DNA from: Nocardioides astragali
GTDB lineage: Bacteria > Actinomycetota > Actinomycetes > Propionibacteriales > Nocardioidaceae
NCBI RefSeq assembly: GCF_024436375.1
Contig: NZ_JAFMZM010000002.1
Coordinates: 558,001 to 622,000, forward strand
Direction: 5' to 3'
Length of the DNA stretch: 64,000 bases
Below, one piece after another: positions 1 through 8,941 of this stretch. The notes below the pieces were generated by a model. The model did not search any database, was not told the DNA's origin, and saw nothing but the letters and a program-made list of their open reading frames with translations. The position numbers were made by a program, and so were the translations under genes. Numbering within the stretch: position 1 is the stretch's first letter; each line of letters starts with the position of its first letter.

Positions 1-620
1 AGCGCGTGGTCCCAGCTCATCGGCTGCTCGAGGGCATCGATGACGAAGAGCGGCTCGACGTGGAACGTGAGGCTGGTGAGGACGCCGAGCGCGCCGAGGC
101 CGACCCGCGCCACCTCGAAGACCTCCGGGTTCTCCTGGGCCGAGGCACGCACCACCTCACCGGTCCCGGTGACCAGCTCGAGCCCCGCCAGCTGGGCGGC
201 CAGGCCCGCAGCGGTGCCCCCGGTGCCGTGGGTGCCGGTCGACGTGGCGCCGGCGAGGGTCTGCTCGGCGATGTCGCCCATGTTGTGCAGGGACAGGCCG
301 AGGCCCTCGAGGGCGAGGTTGAGCTCCTTGAGCGGGGTGCCGGCCCGCGCCGTCACGGTCATCGCCTCCCGGTCGACCTCGAGGATCCCGCTGAGGCCCT
401 CCGGTCGCAGCATCGTGTGCTCCGGTGCCGCGATGCCGGTGAAGCTGTGCCCGGTGCCGGCCATCTTGACGGTGGTGCCAGCCTCGCGAGCGCGGCGTAC
501 GGCGTCGACGACCGCGTCGACCGACGCCGGGGACTCCACTGCCTGCGCGGTGGCCTCCTCGAGACCGGACCAGTTGCTCCAGCGGGTGCCAGTGGGAATC
601 TGCTGGACGGGCGTCGTCAT
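1..620 (-). CDS. FAD-linked lactone oxidase (L-gulono/D-arabinono-1,4-lactone oxidase family), 3' part outside window
   Basis: The minus strand encodes 206 N-terminal residues beginning MTTPVQQIPTG; the rest lies outside the window. It reads as the PP-loop FAD-binding half of the vanillyl-alcohol-oxidase/aldonolactone-oxidase superfamily. GTGHSFTG at about residues 55-62 has the His that carries covalent FAD in alditol and lactone oxidases. ATSTGTHGTGG near residue 127 is the second FAD loop. These enzymes oxidise sugar lactones or polyols with O2. The start ATG at 618-620 overlaps the stop of the upstream permease as ATGA, so the two are probably translationally coupled. Substrate cannot be assigned because the C-terminal substrate domain is missing. 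Confidence 0.8.
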   Translation of the reverse strand, partial: MTTPVQQIPTGTRWSNWSGLEEATAQAVESPASVDAVVDAVRRAREAGTTVKMAGTGHSFTGIAAPEHTMLRPEGLSGILEVDREAMTVTARAGTPLKELNLALEGLGLSLHNMGDIAEQTLAGATSTGTHGTGGTAAGLAAQLAGLELVTGTGEVVRASAQENPEVFEVARVGLGALGVLTSLTFHVEPLFVIDALEQPMSWDHA

Positions 621-1813
621 GCCCGCAGGCTAGGGGATGTGGCGGGGGATCGGCGGGCAGTCTGGGCGACGAGTGCCCCGAGCACGCCACCGGCCAGTGC
701 GACGGCGTACGCCGTGGACGCACCGCTGTGGTCCACGACGAACCCCGCGATGCTCGCCCCCGGCGCGACGCCGGCGACGATCCCGGTGTGCAGGATCGCC
801 ATGCCCTCGGTGAGGCGGCTCGACGGCACGCCCTGCTCGACCATCGTCATCGCGCCGATCATCGTCGGGGCGATCGCCAGCCCGCCCACGAGCAGGACGA
901 CCGCCATCAGCGGGACGGACTCGATGAACATCAGCGGGGCCATCGCGAGCGCCATCGCCGCAGACCCCCAGCGCAGGCGCGCGTCCGGGCCGCTGCGCCA
1001 GGCCACGGCGCCCGTGACCAGCCCGGCCACCAGGCTGCCGAAGGACCAGGCAGCGAGCAGCCAGCCCGCCGCCCAGCGCTTGCCCTGCTCCTCGGCGAAG
1101 GCGACGGTGGTGACCTCGGCCGCGCCGAAGAGGGCGCCCAGGGTGAGGCACACGAGGGCCAGCGGCAGGACCAGGCGCCACGGCATGGGCGGACGCGGCC
1201 CGGTGGGCCCGCTCCGGCCGGCCGGCGGCTCGGTGCGCCGCTGGGCGGCGAAGGCGAAGGTGCCCACCATCCCGCTGACCACCGCGCAGGTGAGTCCTGC
1301 GACGGGGTGCCAGCTGGTGGCCAGCAAGGTCACGAGGACCGGGCCGACCACGAAGACGACCTCGTCGAGGACGGCCTCGAGGGCGAACGCGGTCTGCACC
1401 TCCCGGGGGTCGTGGAGCAGGTGCGACCAGCGTGTGCGCACGCTCGCGCCGACCTGGGGGAGGGCCGCCCCGGAGACCGCGGCGAAGACGTAGGTGAGTG
1501 CCCGCGGCCAGTCCTGCTCGACCGCCAGCATCATCAGCGCGAGGCCGGCGCCGAAGACCGAGATGGCCAGCGGCAGCACCCGCGACTGCCCGTAGTGGTC
1601 GACCCATCTGCCGTGCAGGACGGCGACGGCGGCCTGGGCCAGCACGAACACGGCGGACACGGTGCCGGCGAGCCCGTAGGAGCCGGTCCGCTGCTCGACC
1701 AGCAGCACGATCCCGAGGCCCACCATCGAGATCGGCAGCCGTGCGACCAGGGCGGCGCTGCTGAAGGCGAGGGCGCCCGGGTGGGTCAGCACCCGGCGGT
1801 AGGTGTCGAGCAT
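617..1813 (-). CDS. MFS transporter
   Basis: The product has 398 residues and about 12 hydrophobic segments. A conserved-looking loop (RWVDHYGQSRVLP) lies between helices 2 and 3, typical of the major facilitator superfamily. No substrate is evident; the shape (about 400 residues, no large central insertion) resembles drug- or metabolite-exporting members. The start ATG at 1813 is preceded by TACCAT seven bases upstream and has no Shine-Dalgarno sequence, so the mRNA may be leaderless. The reading frame stays open far upstream, but that part is antisense to hemH. The stop overlaps the start of the lactone oxidase gene, which suggests a two-gene operon. Confidence 0.85.
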   Translation of the reverse strand: MLDTYRRVLTHPGALAFSSAALVARLPISMVGLGIVLLVEQRTGSYGLAGTVSAVFVLAQAAVAVLHGRWVDHYGQSRVLPLAISVFGAGLALMMLAVEQDWPRALTYVFAAVSGAALPQVGASVRTRWSHLLHDPREVQTAFALEAVLDEVVFVVGPVLVTLLATSWHPVAGLTCAVVSGMVGTFAFAAQRRTEPPAGRSGPTGPRPPMPWRLVLPLALVCLTLGALFGAAEVTTVAFAEEQGKRWAAGWLLAAWSFGSLVAGLVTGAVAWRSGPDARLRWGSAAMALAMAPLMFIESVPLMAVVLLVGGLAIAPTMIGAMTMVEQGVPSSRLTEGMAILHTGIVAGVAPGASIAGFVVDHSGASTAYAVALAGGVLGALVAQTARRSPATSPSLRA

Positions 1814-1820
1814 CGAGGAG

Positions 1821-1840
1821 ATGGTAGGTCCGCCTAGTCT
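1821..1840. promoter_or_regulatory. Divergent leaderless -10 elements (MFS gene / hemH)
   Basis: Only 33 bases separate the two divergent start codons. TACCAT on the minus strand (1826 to 1821) lies 7 nt before the permease ATG. TAGTCT on the plus strand (1835-1840) lies 6 nt before the hemH ATG. Neither start has a ribosome-binding site, so transcription would begin at or next to the start codons. Confidence 0.5.
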
Positions 1841-1846
1841 GGCGAC

Positions 1847-2965
1847 ATGAATCCCGCGGGTCACCCCGACGCGACGCCCTACGACGCCCTCCTCCTGCTC
1901 TCCTTCGGGGGGCCGGAGAAGCCCGAGGACGTGGTGCCGTTCCTGGAGAACGTCACGCGCGGCCGAGGGATCCCCCGCGAGCGGCTCGAGGAGGTGGGGC
2001 AGCACTACTTCCTCTTCGGCGGCCGGAGCCCGATCAACGACCAGAACCGCGCGCTGGTCGCGGCCCTCGAGAAGGACTTCGCCGACCAGGGCATCGACCT
2101 CCCGGTCTACTTCGGCAACCGCAACTGGGAGCCCTACCTCGCCGACACGCTCTCCGCCATGGCGGCCGACGGGGTCGGCCGGGCGGCGGTCTTCACCACG
2201 TCGGCCTACTCGTCCTGGTCGTCGTGCCGGCAGTACCGCGAGAACCTCTTCGACGCCGTGGCCCAGACACCCGGAGCACCGCGACTCGACCGCCTCCGGC
2301 AGTACTACAACCACCCCGGCTTCATCGGGCCCGTCGTCGACGGGTGCCTGGCGGCGCTGGGCGAGCTCCCCGAGAACGGCGACACGGCGCGACTGGTGTT
2401 CGTCACCCACTCGATCCCGACCGCGATGGCCGAGACCAGCGGCGCGCCCGAGGAGGCACGCGCACAGCCCCGCGGGGCGTACGTCCGCCAGCACCGCAGC
2501 GCGGCCGACGAGGTGGCCGCCCGGGTGAGGCAGGCGACCGGGCGGGCGCACCGCCACGACCTGGTCTACTGCTCGCGCTCGGGCGACCCGTCGACGCCGT
2601 GGCTCGAGCCCGACGTCAACGACCACCTCACCGAGCTGGCCTCAGACGGAGTGAGCATGGTCGTGCTGGTGCCGATCGGGTTCGTCTCCGACCACATGGA
2701 GGTCATCTACGACCTCGACACCGAGGCGATGGCCACGGCCGAGCGCCTCGGCATCACGGCGGTCCGCGCCGCCACGGCCGGCGTCGACCCGCGCTTCGTC
2801 GCGATGGTCCGCGACCTGGTGCTCGAGCGCGCGGCCGCCGAGAGGGGTGAGCAGCCGACCCGACCGGCCGTGGGGTCCCTCGGTGCAGGCCCCGACCTCT
2901 GCGGGGCGGGCTGCTGCCCCAACCCCCGCGGCCCGCGGCCCGCGCTGTGCGGGGCCGACTCGTGA
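1847..2965 (+). CDS. hemH: Coproporphyrin III ferrochelatase with C-terminal cysteine cluster
   Basis: This 372-residue protein inserts Fe2+ into coproporphyrin III in the coproporphyrin-dependent haem pathway of Actinobacteria (CpfC, formerly HemH). The family signature LLLSFGGPE is near residue 16. The catalytic pair is visible as His188 (FVTHSIP) and Glu285 (SDHMEV). The C-terminus carries Cys352, Cys356, Cys357 and Cys368, consistent with the [2Fe-2S] cluster of actinobacterial ferrochelatases. Translation starts at ATG 1847, six bases after a TAGTCT -10. The stop overlaps the GTG of the next gene (GTGA). Confidence 0.95.
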   Translation: MNPAGHPDATPYDALLLLSFGGPEKPEDVVPFLENVTRGRGIPRERLEEVGQHYFLFGGRSPINDQNRALVAALEKDFADQGIDLPVYFGNRNWEPYLADTLSAMAADGVGRAAVFTTSAYSSWSSCRQYRENLFDAVAQTPGAPRLDRLRQYYNHPGFIGPVVDGCLAALGELPENGDTARLVFVTHSIPTAMAETSGAPEEARAQPRGAYVRQHRSAADEVAARVRQATGRAHRHDLVYCSRSGDPSTPWLEPDVNDHLTELASDGVSMVVLVPIGFVSDHMEVIYDLDTEAMATAERLGITAVRAATAGVDPRFVAMVRDLVLERAAAERGEQPTRPAVGSLGAGPDLCGAGCCPNPRGPRPALCGADS

Positions 2966-3771
2966 GCGCTGACGCGGCAGAGCTGCGCGACCTGGCCCGG
3001 ACGGTGGCCCATGAGGGCGCCAACCTGGCCCGGGAGATGCAGCTGGGTGGCATCGACGTCGCCGACACCAAGTCCAGCGCCACCGACGTGGTCACGGAGG
3101 CCGACCGAGCGGTCGAGACGCTCATCCGGGCCCGCCTCTCGGCCGTCAGGCCCGATGACGCCATCCTCGGCGAGGAGGGCGACGACCTGCCGGGCACCAC
3201 TGGCGTGCGGTGGGTGGTGGACCCGATCGACGGCACGGTCAACTACCTCTACGGCCTGCCCGAGTGCGCGGTCTCGATCGCGGCCGAGGTCGACGGCGAG
3301 GTGATCGCCGGTGCCGTGGTCAGCATCCCGACCGGACTGGAGTACGCCGCTGCGCTCGGGCTCGGCGCAACGCGCGACGGCCAGCGGATCGGCGTACGTC
3401 CCTCGCCTCCGCTGGCCGAGCGACTCGTGCTGACCGGCTTCGGATACGAGCGCGAGGTGCGCCGGCACCAGGCCGCCTGCATCGCCCGGCTCCTTCCTGA
3501 GGTCCGCGACATCCGGCGGATGGGGTCGTCCGCCCTGGACCTGTGCCACGTCGCCGACGGCACCGCGGACTGCTACGTCGAGGCCGGGCCGCAGCCATGG
3601 GACTGGTCGGCAGCCGGTCTGGTGCTGCGCGAGGCCGGGGGCCGGTTCGGCCTGCTGGAGGACAGCATGACGCGCGACGCCGAGCGCGTGCGCCACGTGG
3701 TGGTGGGTGCCCCGGCCGACGGCTGGGACACGTTCGTGGAGGCGCTGGATGCCGCTGGGTTCCTGGCCTGA
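2962..3771 (+). CDS. Inositol monophosphatase family protein (SuhB-like)
   Basis: The 269-residue product is a Mg2+-dependent sugar or inositol phosphatase. Visible signatures are [16 protein letters not shown] (metal ligand), [15 protein letters not shown] (the central DPIDGT motif) and [15 protein letters not shown] near the C-terminus. The GTG at 2962 is preferred because it overlaps the hemH stop as GTGA and no better start lies upstream. In Mycobacterium the orthologue suhB lies in the same neighbourhood as DUF4193, DUF3093 and dut, which fits here. Substrate (inositol-1-phosphate, fructose-1,6-bisphosphate or histidinol phosphate) cannot be settled from sequence alone. Confidence 0.88.
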   Translation: MSADAAELRDLARTVAHEGANLAREMQLGGIDVADTKSSATDVVTEADRAVETLIRARLSAVRPDDAILGEEGDDLPGTTGVRWVVDPIDGTVNYLYGLPECAVSIAAEVDGEVIAGAVVSIPTGLEYAAALGLGATRDGQRIGVRPSPPLAERLVLTGFGYEREVRRHQAACIARLLPEVRDIRRMGSSALDLCHVADGTADCYVEAGPQPWDWSAAGLVLREAGGRFGLLEDSMTRDAERVRHVVVGAPADGWDTFVEALDAAGFLA

Positions 3772-3785
3772 CTTCCTGGCCTGAC
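3760..3785 (+). repeat. 13-bp tandem duplication over a stop codon
   Basis: TTCCTGGCCTGAC occurs at 3760-3772 and again at 3773-3785, with a further TTCCT following. The first copy supplies the last codons and TGA stop of the inositol monophosphatase gene. It looks like a recent slippage duplication with no effect on the protein. Confidence 0.8.
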
Positions 3786-4013
3786 TTCCTCGCGGGACAC
3801 CACGCCCGACGGCCCACCCGTACGGGTGATCGAATCGGGTGGGAAATCGGGGAATAGGGAGACGTGCTCCACTGTTTTGCGACACGTTGCGGACCGGTTC
3901 ACCACGGAAGCGGTCCATGGTGCACAATCTGGCGCCGACGACGAGCACAGCTCGGTCTCAGGCCCGCGCCGCGATCCGGCCGGCTTGGACGACAGCATGG
4001 GGAGAGGGATTCG

Positions 4014-4304
4014 ATGGCCACTGACTACGACGCACCGCGAAAGTCCGAGGAGGACCAGAGCGAGGAGAGCATCGAGGAGCTCAAGGCCCGACGCCACGAC
4101 AAGAACTCCGGCAAGGTCGACGAGGACGAGACCGAGGCGGCCGAGTCCTTCGAGCTTCCCGGTGCCGATCTCTCGCACGAGGAGCTGGCGGTCGAGGTCA
4201 TGCCTCGCCAGGACGACGAGTTCACCTGCATGAGCTGCTTCCTGGTGCACCACCGCTCGCAGCTGGCCGATGAGAAGAAGCTCATCTGCCGCGACTGCAT
4301 CTGA
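4014..4304 (+). CDS. DUF4193 protein
   Basis: This 96-residue acidic protein has a long charged N-terminus (KSEEDQSEESIEELKARR) and a C-terminal zinc-ribbon-like cluster, CMSC at about residue 71 and CRDC at the end. This is the DUF4193 layout, a family conserved throughout Actinobacteria (Mycobacterium Rv2699c) and without an established role. ATG 4014 follows GGAGAGG nine bases upstream. About 240 bases separate it from the preceding gene, so it probably has its own promoter. A strong hairpin follows its stop. Confidence 0.85.
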   Translation: MATDYDAPRKSEEDQSEESIEELKARRHDKNSGKVDEDETEAAESFELPGADLSHEELAVEVMPRQDDEFTCMSCFLVHHRSQLADEKKLICRDCI

Positions 4305-4314
4305 CCCCTCGAGA

Positions 4315-4349
4315 ACAGCGCCCGTTCCTCGGTGAGGAACGGGCGCTGT
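4315..4349. terminator. Bidirectional hairpin terminator
   Basis: A perfect 16-bp inverted repeat (4315-4330 with 4334-4349) closes on a GGT loop eleven bases after the DUF4193 stop. The next gene converges from the minus strand, so the hairpin can end both transcripts. There is no T-tract, as is common in high-GC Actinobacteria. Confidence 0.85.
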
Positions 4350-4383
4350 GTCGCGTCCGGGGCCGGTCGGGCAGGCGGGCGCG

Positions 4384-4713
4384 TCAGGCTGTGGGGGCGG
4401 GAGCCTTCGAGGCGTCCTGGTCGTCCTTCTGCAGCTGCGGCGGCAGGTGCCCGGTGGACTTGGCGTAGTAGGTGGCCGCGCGCCGCGCCGCGAGCATCCG
4501 TGCGACGCCGATCAGGGTGCCGCTCAGCGCTGCCCACATGACCGCCTCGGCCAGGCCCACGTCGGGGTCGGCGGGGTTTGCGGGCGGGTTCTTGCCGGTG
4601 GCCGCGCGCCACGTCGTGTTGAGGCCCTTCTTGGCCAGGGCAGCGGCACCGAGCGCCGCCACGAGCGAGAAGGCCGAGTAGAACTTGCTGTTCGAGGTGT
4701 TCTTGGAGGCCAT
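4384..4713 (-). CDS. DUF4235 membrane protein
   Basis: The product has 109 residues. One hydrophobic segment ([16 protein letters not shown]) and a second ([21 protein letters not shown]) frame the motif [17 protein letters not shown], the typical look of DUF4235, a small actinobacterial membrane family of unknown role. The ATG at 4713 is preferred over a GTG three codons upstream because AGGGTGG lies just before it. It ends 71 bases from DUF4193 across a shared terminator. Confidence 0.8.
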   Translation of the reverse strand: MASKNTSNSKFYSAFSLVAALGAAALAKKGLNTTWRAATGKNPPANPADPDVGLAEAVMWAALSGTLIGVARMLAARRAATYYAKSTGHLPPQLQKDDQDASKAPAPTA

Positions 4714-4723
4714 GCCGGCCACC

Positions 4724-5188
4724 CTACCCAGACCGGGATCCGGTCCGGCCCACCCTGACGGCCGTGACGATCTGCTCCGGGCGACGGCAGCTCACCAGCC
4801 AGTAGGGCGTCGGGTCGGCCGGGTCGGTGACCTCGACCCGGACCCCGCGCTTGAGGTAGGGGCGGAGCAGGAGGTAGGCCCGGGCGTCGGCGTCGACACC
4901 TGCCAGGCGTCGTACGCCATCGGCGTCCAGCGCGGTCACCTCGCCGACGTGCTCCAGCGCGATGTGGGCGCGTCCGGCCCGGAGCGTGCCACCCTCGACC
5001 GCGACCCGGGCCCGGCCGTAGCCCACGAGCAGGGACACCATGAGGGCCCCCGCCACGGCGGTGATCGACCAGGCGACGTATTCGTCGTCGGGGGTGGCGA
5101 CCAGGACGGCCAGCCAGAACGACGCCACCAGCATCGTGCCCTGCGCCCACCAGCGCAGGGGGACGGTGAGGCGTTCGGCGTAGTCCAC
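4724..5188 (-). CDS. DUF3093 membrane protein
   Basis: The product has 154 residues. Two adjacent hydrophobic helices (about residues 16-32 and 39-56) are followed by a soluble domain ending in [16 protein letters not shown], matching DUF3093 (Mycobacterium Rv2698 family, divergent from dut there too). The function is unknown. The GTG start at 5188 is seven bases after a TAGGCT -10 and lacks a Shine-Dalgarno, so it is probably leaderless. It is divergent from dut, and the two -10 elements overlap. Confidence 0.83.
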   Translation of the reverse strand: MDYAERLTVPLRWWAQGTMLVASFWLAVLVATPDDEYVAWSITAVAGALMVSLLVGYGRARVAVEGGTLRAGRAHIALEHVGEVTALDADGVRRLAGVDADARAYLLLRPYLKRGVRVEVTDPADPTPYWLVSCRRPEQIVTAVRVGRTGSRSG

Positions 5189-5195
5189 GGCGCAG

Positions 5196-5207
5196 AGCCT
5201 ATAGATT
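5196..5207. promoter_or_regulatory. Overlapping divergent -10 elements (DUF3093 / dut)
   Basis: Only 27 bases separate the divergent GTG starts. TAGATT on the plus strand (5202-5207) is 8 nt before the dut GTG. TAGGCT on the minus strand (5201 to 5196) is 7 nt before the DUF3093 GTG. The hexamers abut inside CCTATAG, so RNA polymerase binding in one direction should exclude the other. Confidence 0.5.
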
Positions 5208-5215
5208 CAGTCCTC

Positions 5216-5734
5216 GTGCCCGACCACGACCTCGACCACCACGACCTCGACCACCACGACCTCGACCACCCCGACCCAGAGCACCACGACGTCGACATCG
5301 CCGTCGTCCGCCTGGACGCCGACCTGCCGCTCCCGTCGTACGCCCACCCCGGCGATGCCGGGGCCGACCTCCACACCACCGTCGACGTGACCCTCGCACC
5401 CGGTGAGCGGGCGCTGGTCCCGACCGGTCTCGCGATCGCGCTGCCCGACGGCTACGTCGGGCTCGTGCACCCCCGCTCGGGACTGGCGGCCCGTCACGGG
5501 CTGTCGATCGTCAACGCTCCCGGCACCGTGGATGCGGGCTACCGTGGCGAGATCTCCGTGCTGCTCATCAACCATGACCCCCGGGAGACGGTGACCCTGA
5601 CGCGCGGCGACCGGATCGCGCAGCTGGTGGTCCAGCGCTTCGAGCGGGCTCGTTTCGTCGAGGTGGGGGTGCTCCCCGAGTCGTCCCGGGGCGCCGGGGG
5701 CTACGGTTCTACAGGTACCGGTTCGCGTCCATGA
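5216..5734 (+). CDS. dut: dUTP diphosphatase (dUTPase) with His/Asp-rich N-terminal extension
   Basis: The 172-residue protein hydrolyses dUTP to dUMP and pyrophosphate, as a homotrimer in this family. All five motifs are present: [45 protein letters not shown] and the glycine-rich [13 protein letters not shown]-terminus that closes over the active site. The canonical domain begins at about VDIAVVRLD (residue 23). No ATG, GTG or TTG occurs between there and GTG 5216, so the first 22 residues, built from HDLDH repeats, appear genuine. The start is probably leaderless. Confidence 0.93.
   Translation: MPDHDLDHHDLDHHDLDHPDPEHHDVDIAVVRLDADLPLPSYAHPGDAGADLHTTVDVTLAPGERALVPTGLAIALPDGYVGLVHPRSGLAARHGLSIVNAPGTVDAGYRGEISVLLINHDPRETVTLTRGDRIAQLVVQRFERARFVEVGVLPESSRGAGGYGSTGTGSRP
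5225..5269 (+). repeat. Three perfect 15-bp coding repeats in dut
   Basis: CACGACCTCGACCAC occurs three times in a row, encoding HDLDH each time in the N-terminal extension of dUTPase. Such in-frame repeats can expand or contract by slippage. The His/Asp composition could bind metal, but this is only inferred. Confidence 0.9.
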
Positions 5735-5795
5735 CCCGGTCCGCGACGAGGTCCATCGACAGTCCATCGACCGTCCATCTGCAAGGAGTTCTGAC

Positions 5796-6458
5796 GTGAG
5801 GTTCCGCCGGAAGGCAGACCAGGCCCTCGAGACTGCCCCCGAGACTGCGCCCGAGACCGCCGACGAGACCGGCCGGGCCGCGGCGGTCTCCGGGGAGGGC
5901 TCCGGCACGCCCGGCGCGGGACCGTTCGACGTCTCCCAGGTCGAGGGCGACGGCATCGACCGCGTCGACCTGGGCTCCGTGCTCCTGCCGCCGATCGCCG
6001 AGCGCGAGCTGAGGCTCCAGGTCGACGAGCAGAGCGGCCAGGTCCGGGCAGTCATGCTCGCCGGCTCCGACGGGGCGTGCGAGTTCCAGGCCTTCGCCGC
6101 GCCCCGCAACGGCGACCTGTGGTCGACGGTGCGTCCCCAGATCGCTGCGGACATGGCGCGGCGCGGCGGTCAGGCCACCGAGCGCGAGGGGCGCTGGGGC
6201 ACCGAGCTCGTGTGCCAGATGCCGGTCAAGCGTCCCGACGGCACCGAGGCGACCCAGCCGTCGCGGATCGTCGGCATCAACGGCGAGCGCTGGATGCTGC
6301 GCGCCTCCTTCCTCGGCCGCCCGGCGCTCGACCCCGACAACACGTCGGAGTGGGAGGACGCCCTCGCGCAGGTCGTCGTACGCCGCGGCGACCAGGCCAT
6401 GCCGGTCGGCGAGCCGCTGCCGGTGCGGCTGCCCGAAGACGCGCGCCGAGTGAGGTGA
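5796..6458 (+). CDS. DUF3710 protein
   Basis: The product has 220 residues. A low-complexity acidic N-terminus (PETAPETADETG) precedes a domain with GPFDVSQVEGDGIDRVDLGS, ERELRLQVDE and WSTVRPQIA, the conserved blocks of DUF3710. The family is actinobacterial, of unknown function, and sits downstream of dut in many genomes (Rv2695-like neighbourhood). GTG 5796 is supported by AAGGAG eight bases upstream. It is followed after three bases by the OB-fold gene, so dut, DUF3710, OB-fold and DUF3159 probably form one transcript. Confidence 0.85.
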   Translation: MRFRRKADQALETAPETAPETADETGRAAAVSGEGSGTPGAGPFDVSQVEGDGIDRVDLGSVLLPPIAERELRLQVDEQSGQVRAVMLAGSDGACEFQAFAAPRNGDLWSTVRPQIAADMARRGGQATEREGRWGTELVCQMPVKRPDGTEATQPSRIVGINGERWMLRASFLGRPALDPDNTSEWEDALAQVVVRRGDQAMPVGEPLPVRLPEDARRVR

Positions 6459-6461
6459 GTC

Positions 6462-6824
6462 GTGCCGGAGAAGAGCCGACTGCGCCAGGCCCTGTCGAGG
6501 TGGGCCGACAGCGCTGACCAGCACCAGCGTGACCTGCGCCAGTCCCACGCGACGCCCGAGGCGGTGGCGATCGCCGACGCCCCCGAGCGCGAGCAGGTCA
6601 TCGTCAGCGGCGTGCTGCGCACGGTCACGCTCCGCCCGCGCGGTGGTGTGCCCGCGCTGGAGGCCGAGCTCGATGACGGCTCGGGCGTGATCACCGTGGT
6701 GTGGCTCGGCCGGCGCAGGATCAGCGGCGTCGACCCCGGCCGGTCGGTGACCGTGGCCGGCTGCATCGGCCGCCAAGGCGGCGTCCCGATCATGTTCAAC
6801 CCGCGCTACGAGCTGCGCCCGTGA
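6462..6824 (+). CDS. OB-fold nucleic-acid-binding protein
   Basis: The 120-residue product contains one OB-fold tRNA-anticodon-like domain: VIVSGVLRTVTLRP, ALEAELDDGSGVITVVWLGRR and GRSVTVAGCIGR are successive beta strands. Mycobacterium Rv2694c occupies the same position. A role in nucleic acid binding is inferred from fold only. GTG 6462 follows GAGGTGAG; the stop overlaps the next GTG as GTGA. Confidence 0.8.
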   Translation: MPEKSRLRQALSRWADSADQHQRDLRQSHATPEAVAIADAPEREQVIVSGVLRTVTLRPRGGVPALEAELDDGSGVITVVWLGRRRISGVDPGRSVTVAGCIGRQGGVPIMFNPRYELRP

Positions 6825-7546
6825 GCGGTTCGACGCCGGCCCCCCACCCGGACAAGGTGGAGGCCGAGACGGTCGAGGCTGTGGTGCGTCATCAGCTGTC
6901 CAAGGCCCTGGGCGGGCGGCGCGGCATGGCCGAGGCGGCCGTGCCGACGATCCTCTTCACCGTCACCTGGCTGACGATGCGCGACCTCCAGACCGCGCTG
7001 GGCGTCAGCATCGGGGCGGCGCTGATGCTGCTGGCGGTCCGGCTCGTGCAGCGCTCCACGGTGCAGTTCGTCGTCAATGCCCTCTTCGGCATCGGGATCG
7101 GCTGGTTCTTCGTCTACCGGTCGGCCGCGGCCGGGGGCTCCGAGCAGGACCAGGCGCTCGCCTACTTCCTGCCCGGCATCCTCTACAACGGGGGCTACGC
7201 CCTCGTGCTGGCGTTCACCTGCGTGGTCGGCTGGCCGCTGGTCGGCTTCATGGTGGGCAGCATCACCGGTGACCCCACGGCGTGGCACTCCGACCGCCAG
7301 ATCGTGAAGCTCTGCAGCCGGCTGACCTGGCTCCTCGTCGCGCCCTGCCTGCTGAGGGTCGCGATCCAGGCACCGATCTGGCTCGCCGGCTCGGCGGGCT
7401 CGATGGATCCCGATGCGGCGATCGCCGCACTGGGGGTCCTCAAGATCGTCCTCGGGTGGCCGCTCCAGCTCGCGGCCCTCGGCTCGATGGTCTGGCTGCT
7501 GTCGCGCAACCGGACGCCGGTGTCGCCGGGCCCTGCCGCCGCCTGA
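6821..7546 (+). CDS. DUF3159 integral membrane protein
   Basis: The product has 241 residues and about six hydrophobic segments (for example AAVPTILFTVTWLTMRDLQTALG, FVVNALFGIGIGWFFVYRSA, GYALVLAFTCVVGWPLVGFMVG). The DUF3159 hallmarks NGGYAL, GWPLVGFMVG and PTAWHSD are visible. No transport or catalytic function is established. GTG 6821 is chosen because of the GTGA overlap with the OB-fold gene. It converges with ceoC 13 bases later. Confidence 0.83.
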   Translation: MSGSTPAPHPDKVEAETVEAVVRHQLSKALGGRRGMAEAAVPTILFTVTWLTMRDLQTALGVSIGAALMLLAVRLVQRSTVQFVVNALFGIGIGWFFVYRSAAAGGSEQDQALAYFLPGILYNGGYALVLAFTCVVGWPLVGFMVGSITGDPTAWHSDRQIVKLCSRLTWLLVAPCLLRVAIQAPIWLAGSAGSMDPDAAIAALGVLKIVLGWPLQLAALGSMVWLLSRNRTPVSPGPAAA

Positions 7547-7559
7547 CGGCGTACGACGC

Positions 7560-8231
7560 TCAGCGGGGGTGGCTGGTGGGGGAGAGCAGCTGCTCGAGCT
7601 CGGTCTCGACCTCGGCGGGCACCACGAACAACAGCTCGTCACCCGACTCCAGCGGCTGCTGGGCGTCCGGGGTGTAGACCTGCCCGTCGCGCAGGATCGT
7701 CACCAGTGCGCAGTTGTCCGGGAACGGGACGAGCCCGCTGGGGGTCCCGACGAAGGGGGAGTCCGCTGACAGGGTCAGCTCGACCAGGTTGGCGTTGCCC
7801 TGCCGGAAGGTGAAGAGGCGGACGAGGTCGCCGATCGAGACGGCCTCCTCGACGAGGGCGGACATGATGCGGGGCGTCGACACGTTGACGTCGACACCCC
7901 AGGCCTCGGTGAACAACCACTCGTTGTTGGGGTGGTTGACCCGGCCCACCGTGCGGGGCACGCCGAACTCGGTCTTGGCGAGCAGCGAGGTGACGAGGTT
8001 GGCCTTGTCGTCCCCGGTGGCCGCGATGACCACGTCGCACTTCCCGAGCTGTGCCTCCGACAGCGAGGAGAGCTCGCAGGAGTCGGCCAGCAGCCACTCG
8101 GCGTTGGGGACGCGCTCGGGGCGGATCGAGGAGGGGTTCTTGTCGATGAGGAGGACCTGGTGACCGTTCTCGATCAGCTCGCGGGCGATCGAGCGACCCA
8201 CGGCCCCTGCTCCGGCGATGGCGACGCGCAT
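7560..8231 (-). CDS. ceoC: TrkA-family potassium uptake regulator (CeoC-like, RCK domains)
   Basis: The 223-residue protein contains an N-terminal RCK_N (Rossmann) domain with GAGAVG at residues 7-12 and the acidic dinucleotide ligand in LLIDKN, followed by a TrkA-C domain from about residue 135 (LVELTLSADSPFVGT). Such cytosolic subunits gate K+ channels or transporters in response to NAD(H) or nucleotides. It is 42 bases downstream of the paralogue ceoB, as in Mycobacterium Rv2691/Rv2692. No TrkH-type pore gene is in the window; the divergent transporter is KimA-like. Confidence 0.88.
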   Translation of the reverse strand: MRVAIAGAGAVGRSIARELIENGHQVLLIDKNPSSIRPERVPNAEWLLADSCELSSLSEAQLGKCDVVIAATGDDKANLVTSLLAKTEFGVPRTVGRVNHPNNEWLFTEAWGVDVNVSTPRIMSALVEEAVSIGDLVRLFTFRQGNANLVELTLSADSPFVGTPSGLVPFPDNCALVTILRDGQVYTPDAQQPLESGDELLFVVPAEVETELEQLLSPTSHPR

Positions 8232-8273
8232 GTCTGCAGTGCTCCTGGGTTCCAGTGTCGATCGTGGGGTCGG

Positions 8274-8936
8274 TCAGTCGTCTTCGGGGCCGGCTTCGAG
8301 CACCGCGTAGGCGTGGGCTGCGTGCTCCTCGCGGATCACCAGGTGGATCATGTCGCCCTCCTGGAGCACCGTCTCGCGGGTGGGCAGCATGCCCTCGCCG
8401 AGTCGGTCGATCCACGCGATCCGGCTGCGCGACTGCATCTGGAACTCGACCGTCCGGTTGCCGATCCAGGGCTCCGGGATCGGCACGTGGTCGACGCGGA
8501 TCGTGCCCGAGGGGTCGCGGAAGTCGGGCTCGGCACCTGCGGGGAGGATCCGGCGCAGGATCTGGTCGGCGGTCCACTTGACGGTCGCGACGGTCGTGAT
8601 GCCGAGACGCTGGTAGACCTCGGCACGGCCCGGGTCGTAGATGCGGGCGACGACCTGCTGGAGGCCGAAGGTCTCGCGGGCGACGCGCGCGGCGATGATG
8701 TTGGAGTTGTCGCCGCTCGACACCGCGGCGAACGCGTCGGCGCGCCGGATCCCGGCCTTCTCCAGCACCTGCTGGTCGAAGCCGTAGCCGGTGATCTTGT
8801 CCCCGTTGAACTCCGGGCCGAGGCGCCGGAACGAGTCGGGTTCGCTGTCGATGATGGACACGGTGTGGTTGCGGTCCTCGAGGCTGCGGGCGAGCGTCGA
8901 ACCGACGCGGCCACAACCCATGATCACGACATGCAC
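8274..8936 (-). CDS. ceoB: TrkA-family potassium uptake regulator (CeoB-like, RCK domains)
   Basis: The 220-residue paralogue of ceoC has GCGRVG at residues 7-12 and SIIDSEP for dinucleotide binding. A TrkA-C domain (residues 145-215) ends in LQEGDMIHLVIREEH. It probably forms a hetero-oligomeric gating ring with CeoC. The GTG at 8936 lies six bases after TACGGT, so the transcript may be leaderless; it is divergent from the KimA-like gene, 56 bases away. Confidence 0.88.
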   Translation of the reverse strand: MHVVIMGCGRVGSTLARSLEDRNHTVSIIDSEPDSFRRLGPEFNGDKITGYGFDQQVLEKAGIRRADAFAAVSSGDNSNIIAARVARETFGLQQVVARIYDPGRAEVYQRLGITTVATVKWTADQILRRILPAGAEPDFRDPSGTIRVDHVPIPEPWIGNRTVEFQMQSRSRIAWIDRLGEGMLPTRETVLQEGDMIHLVIREEHAAHAYAVLEAGPEDD

Positions 8937-8941
8937 ACCAG

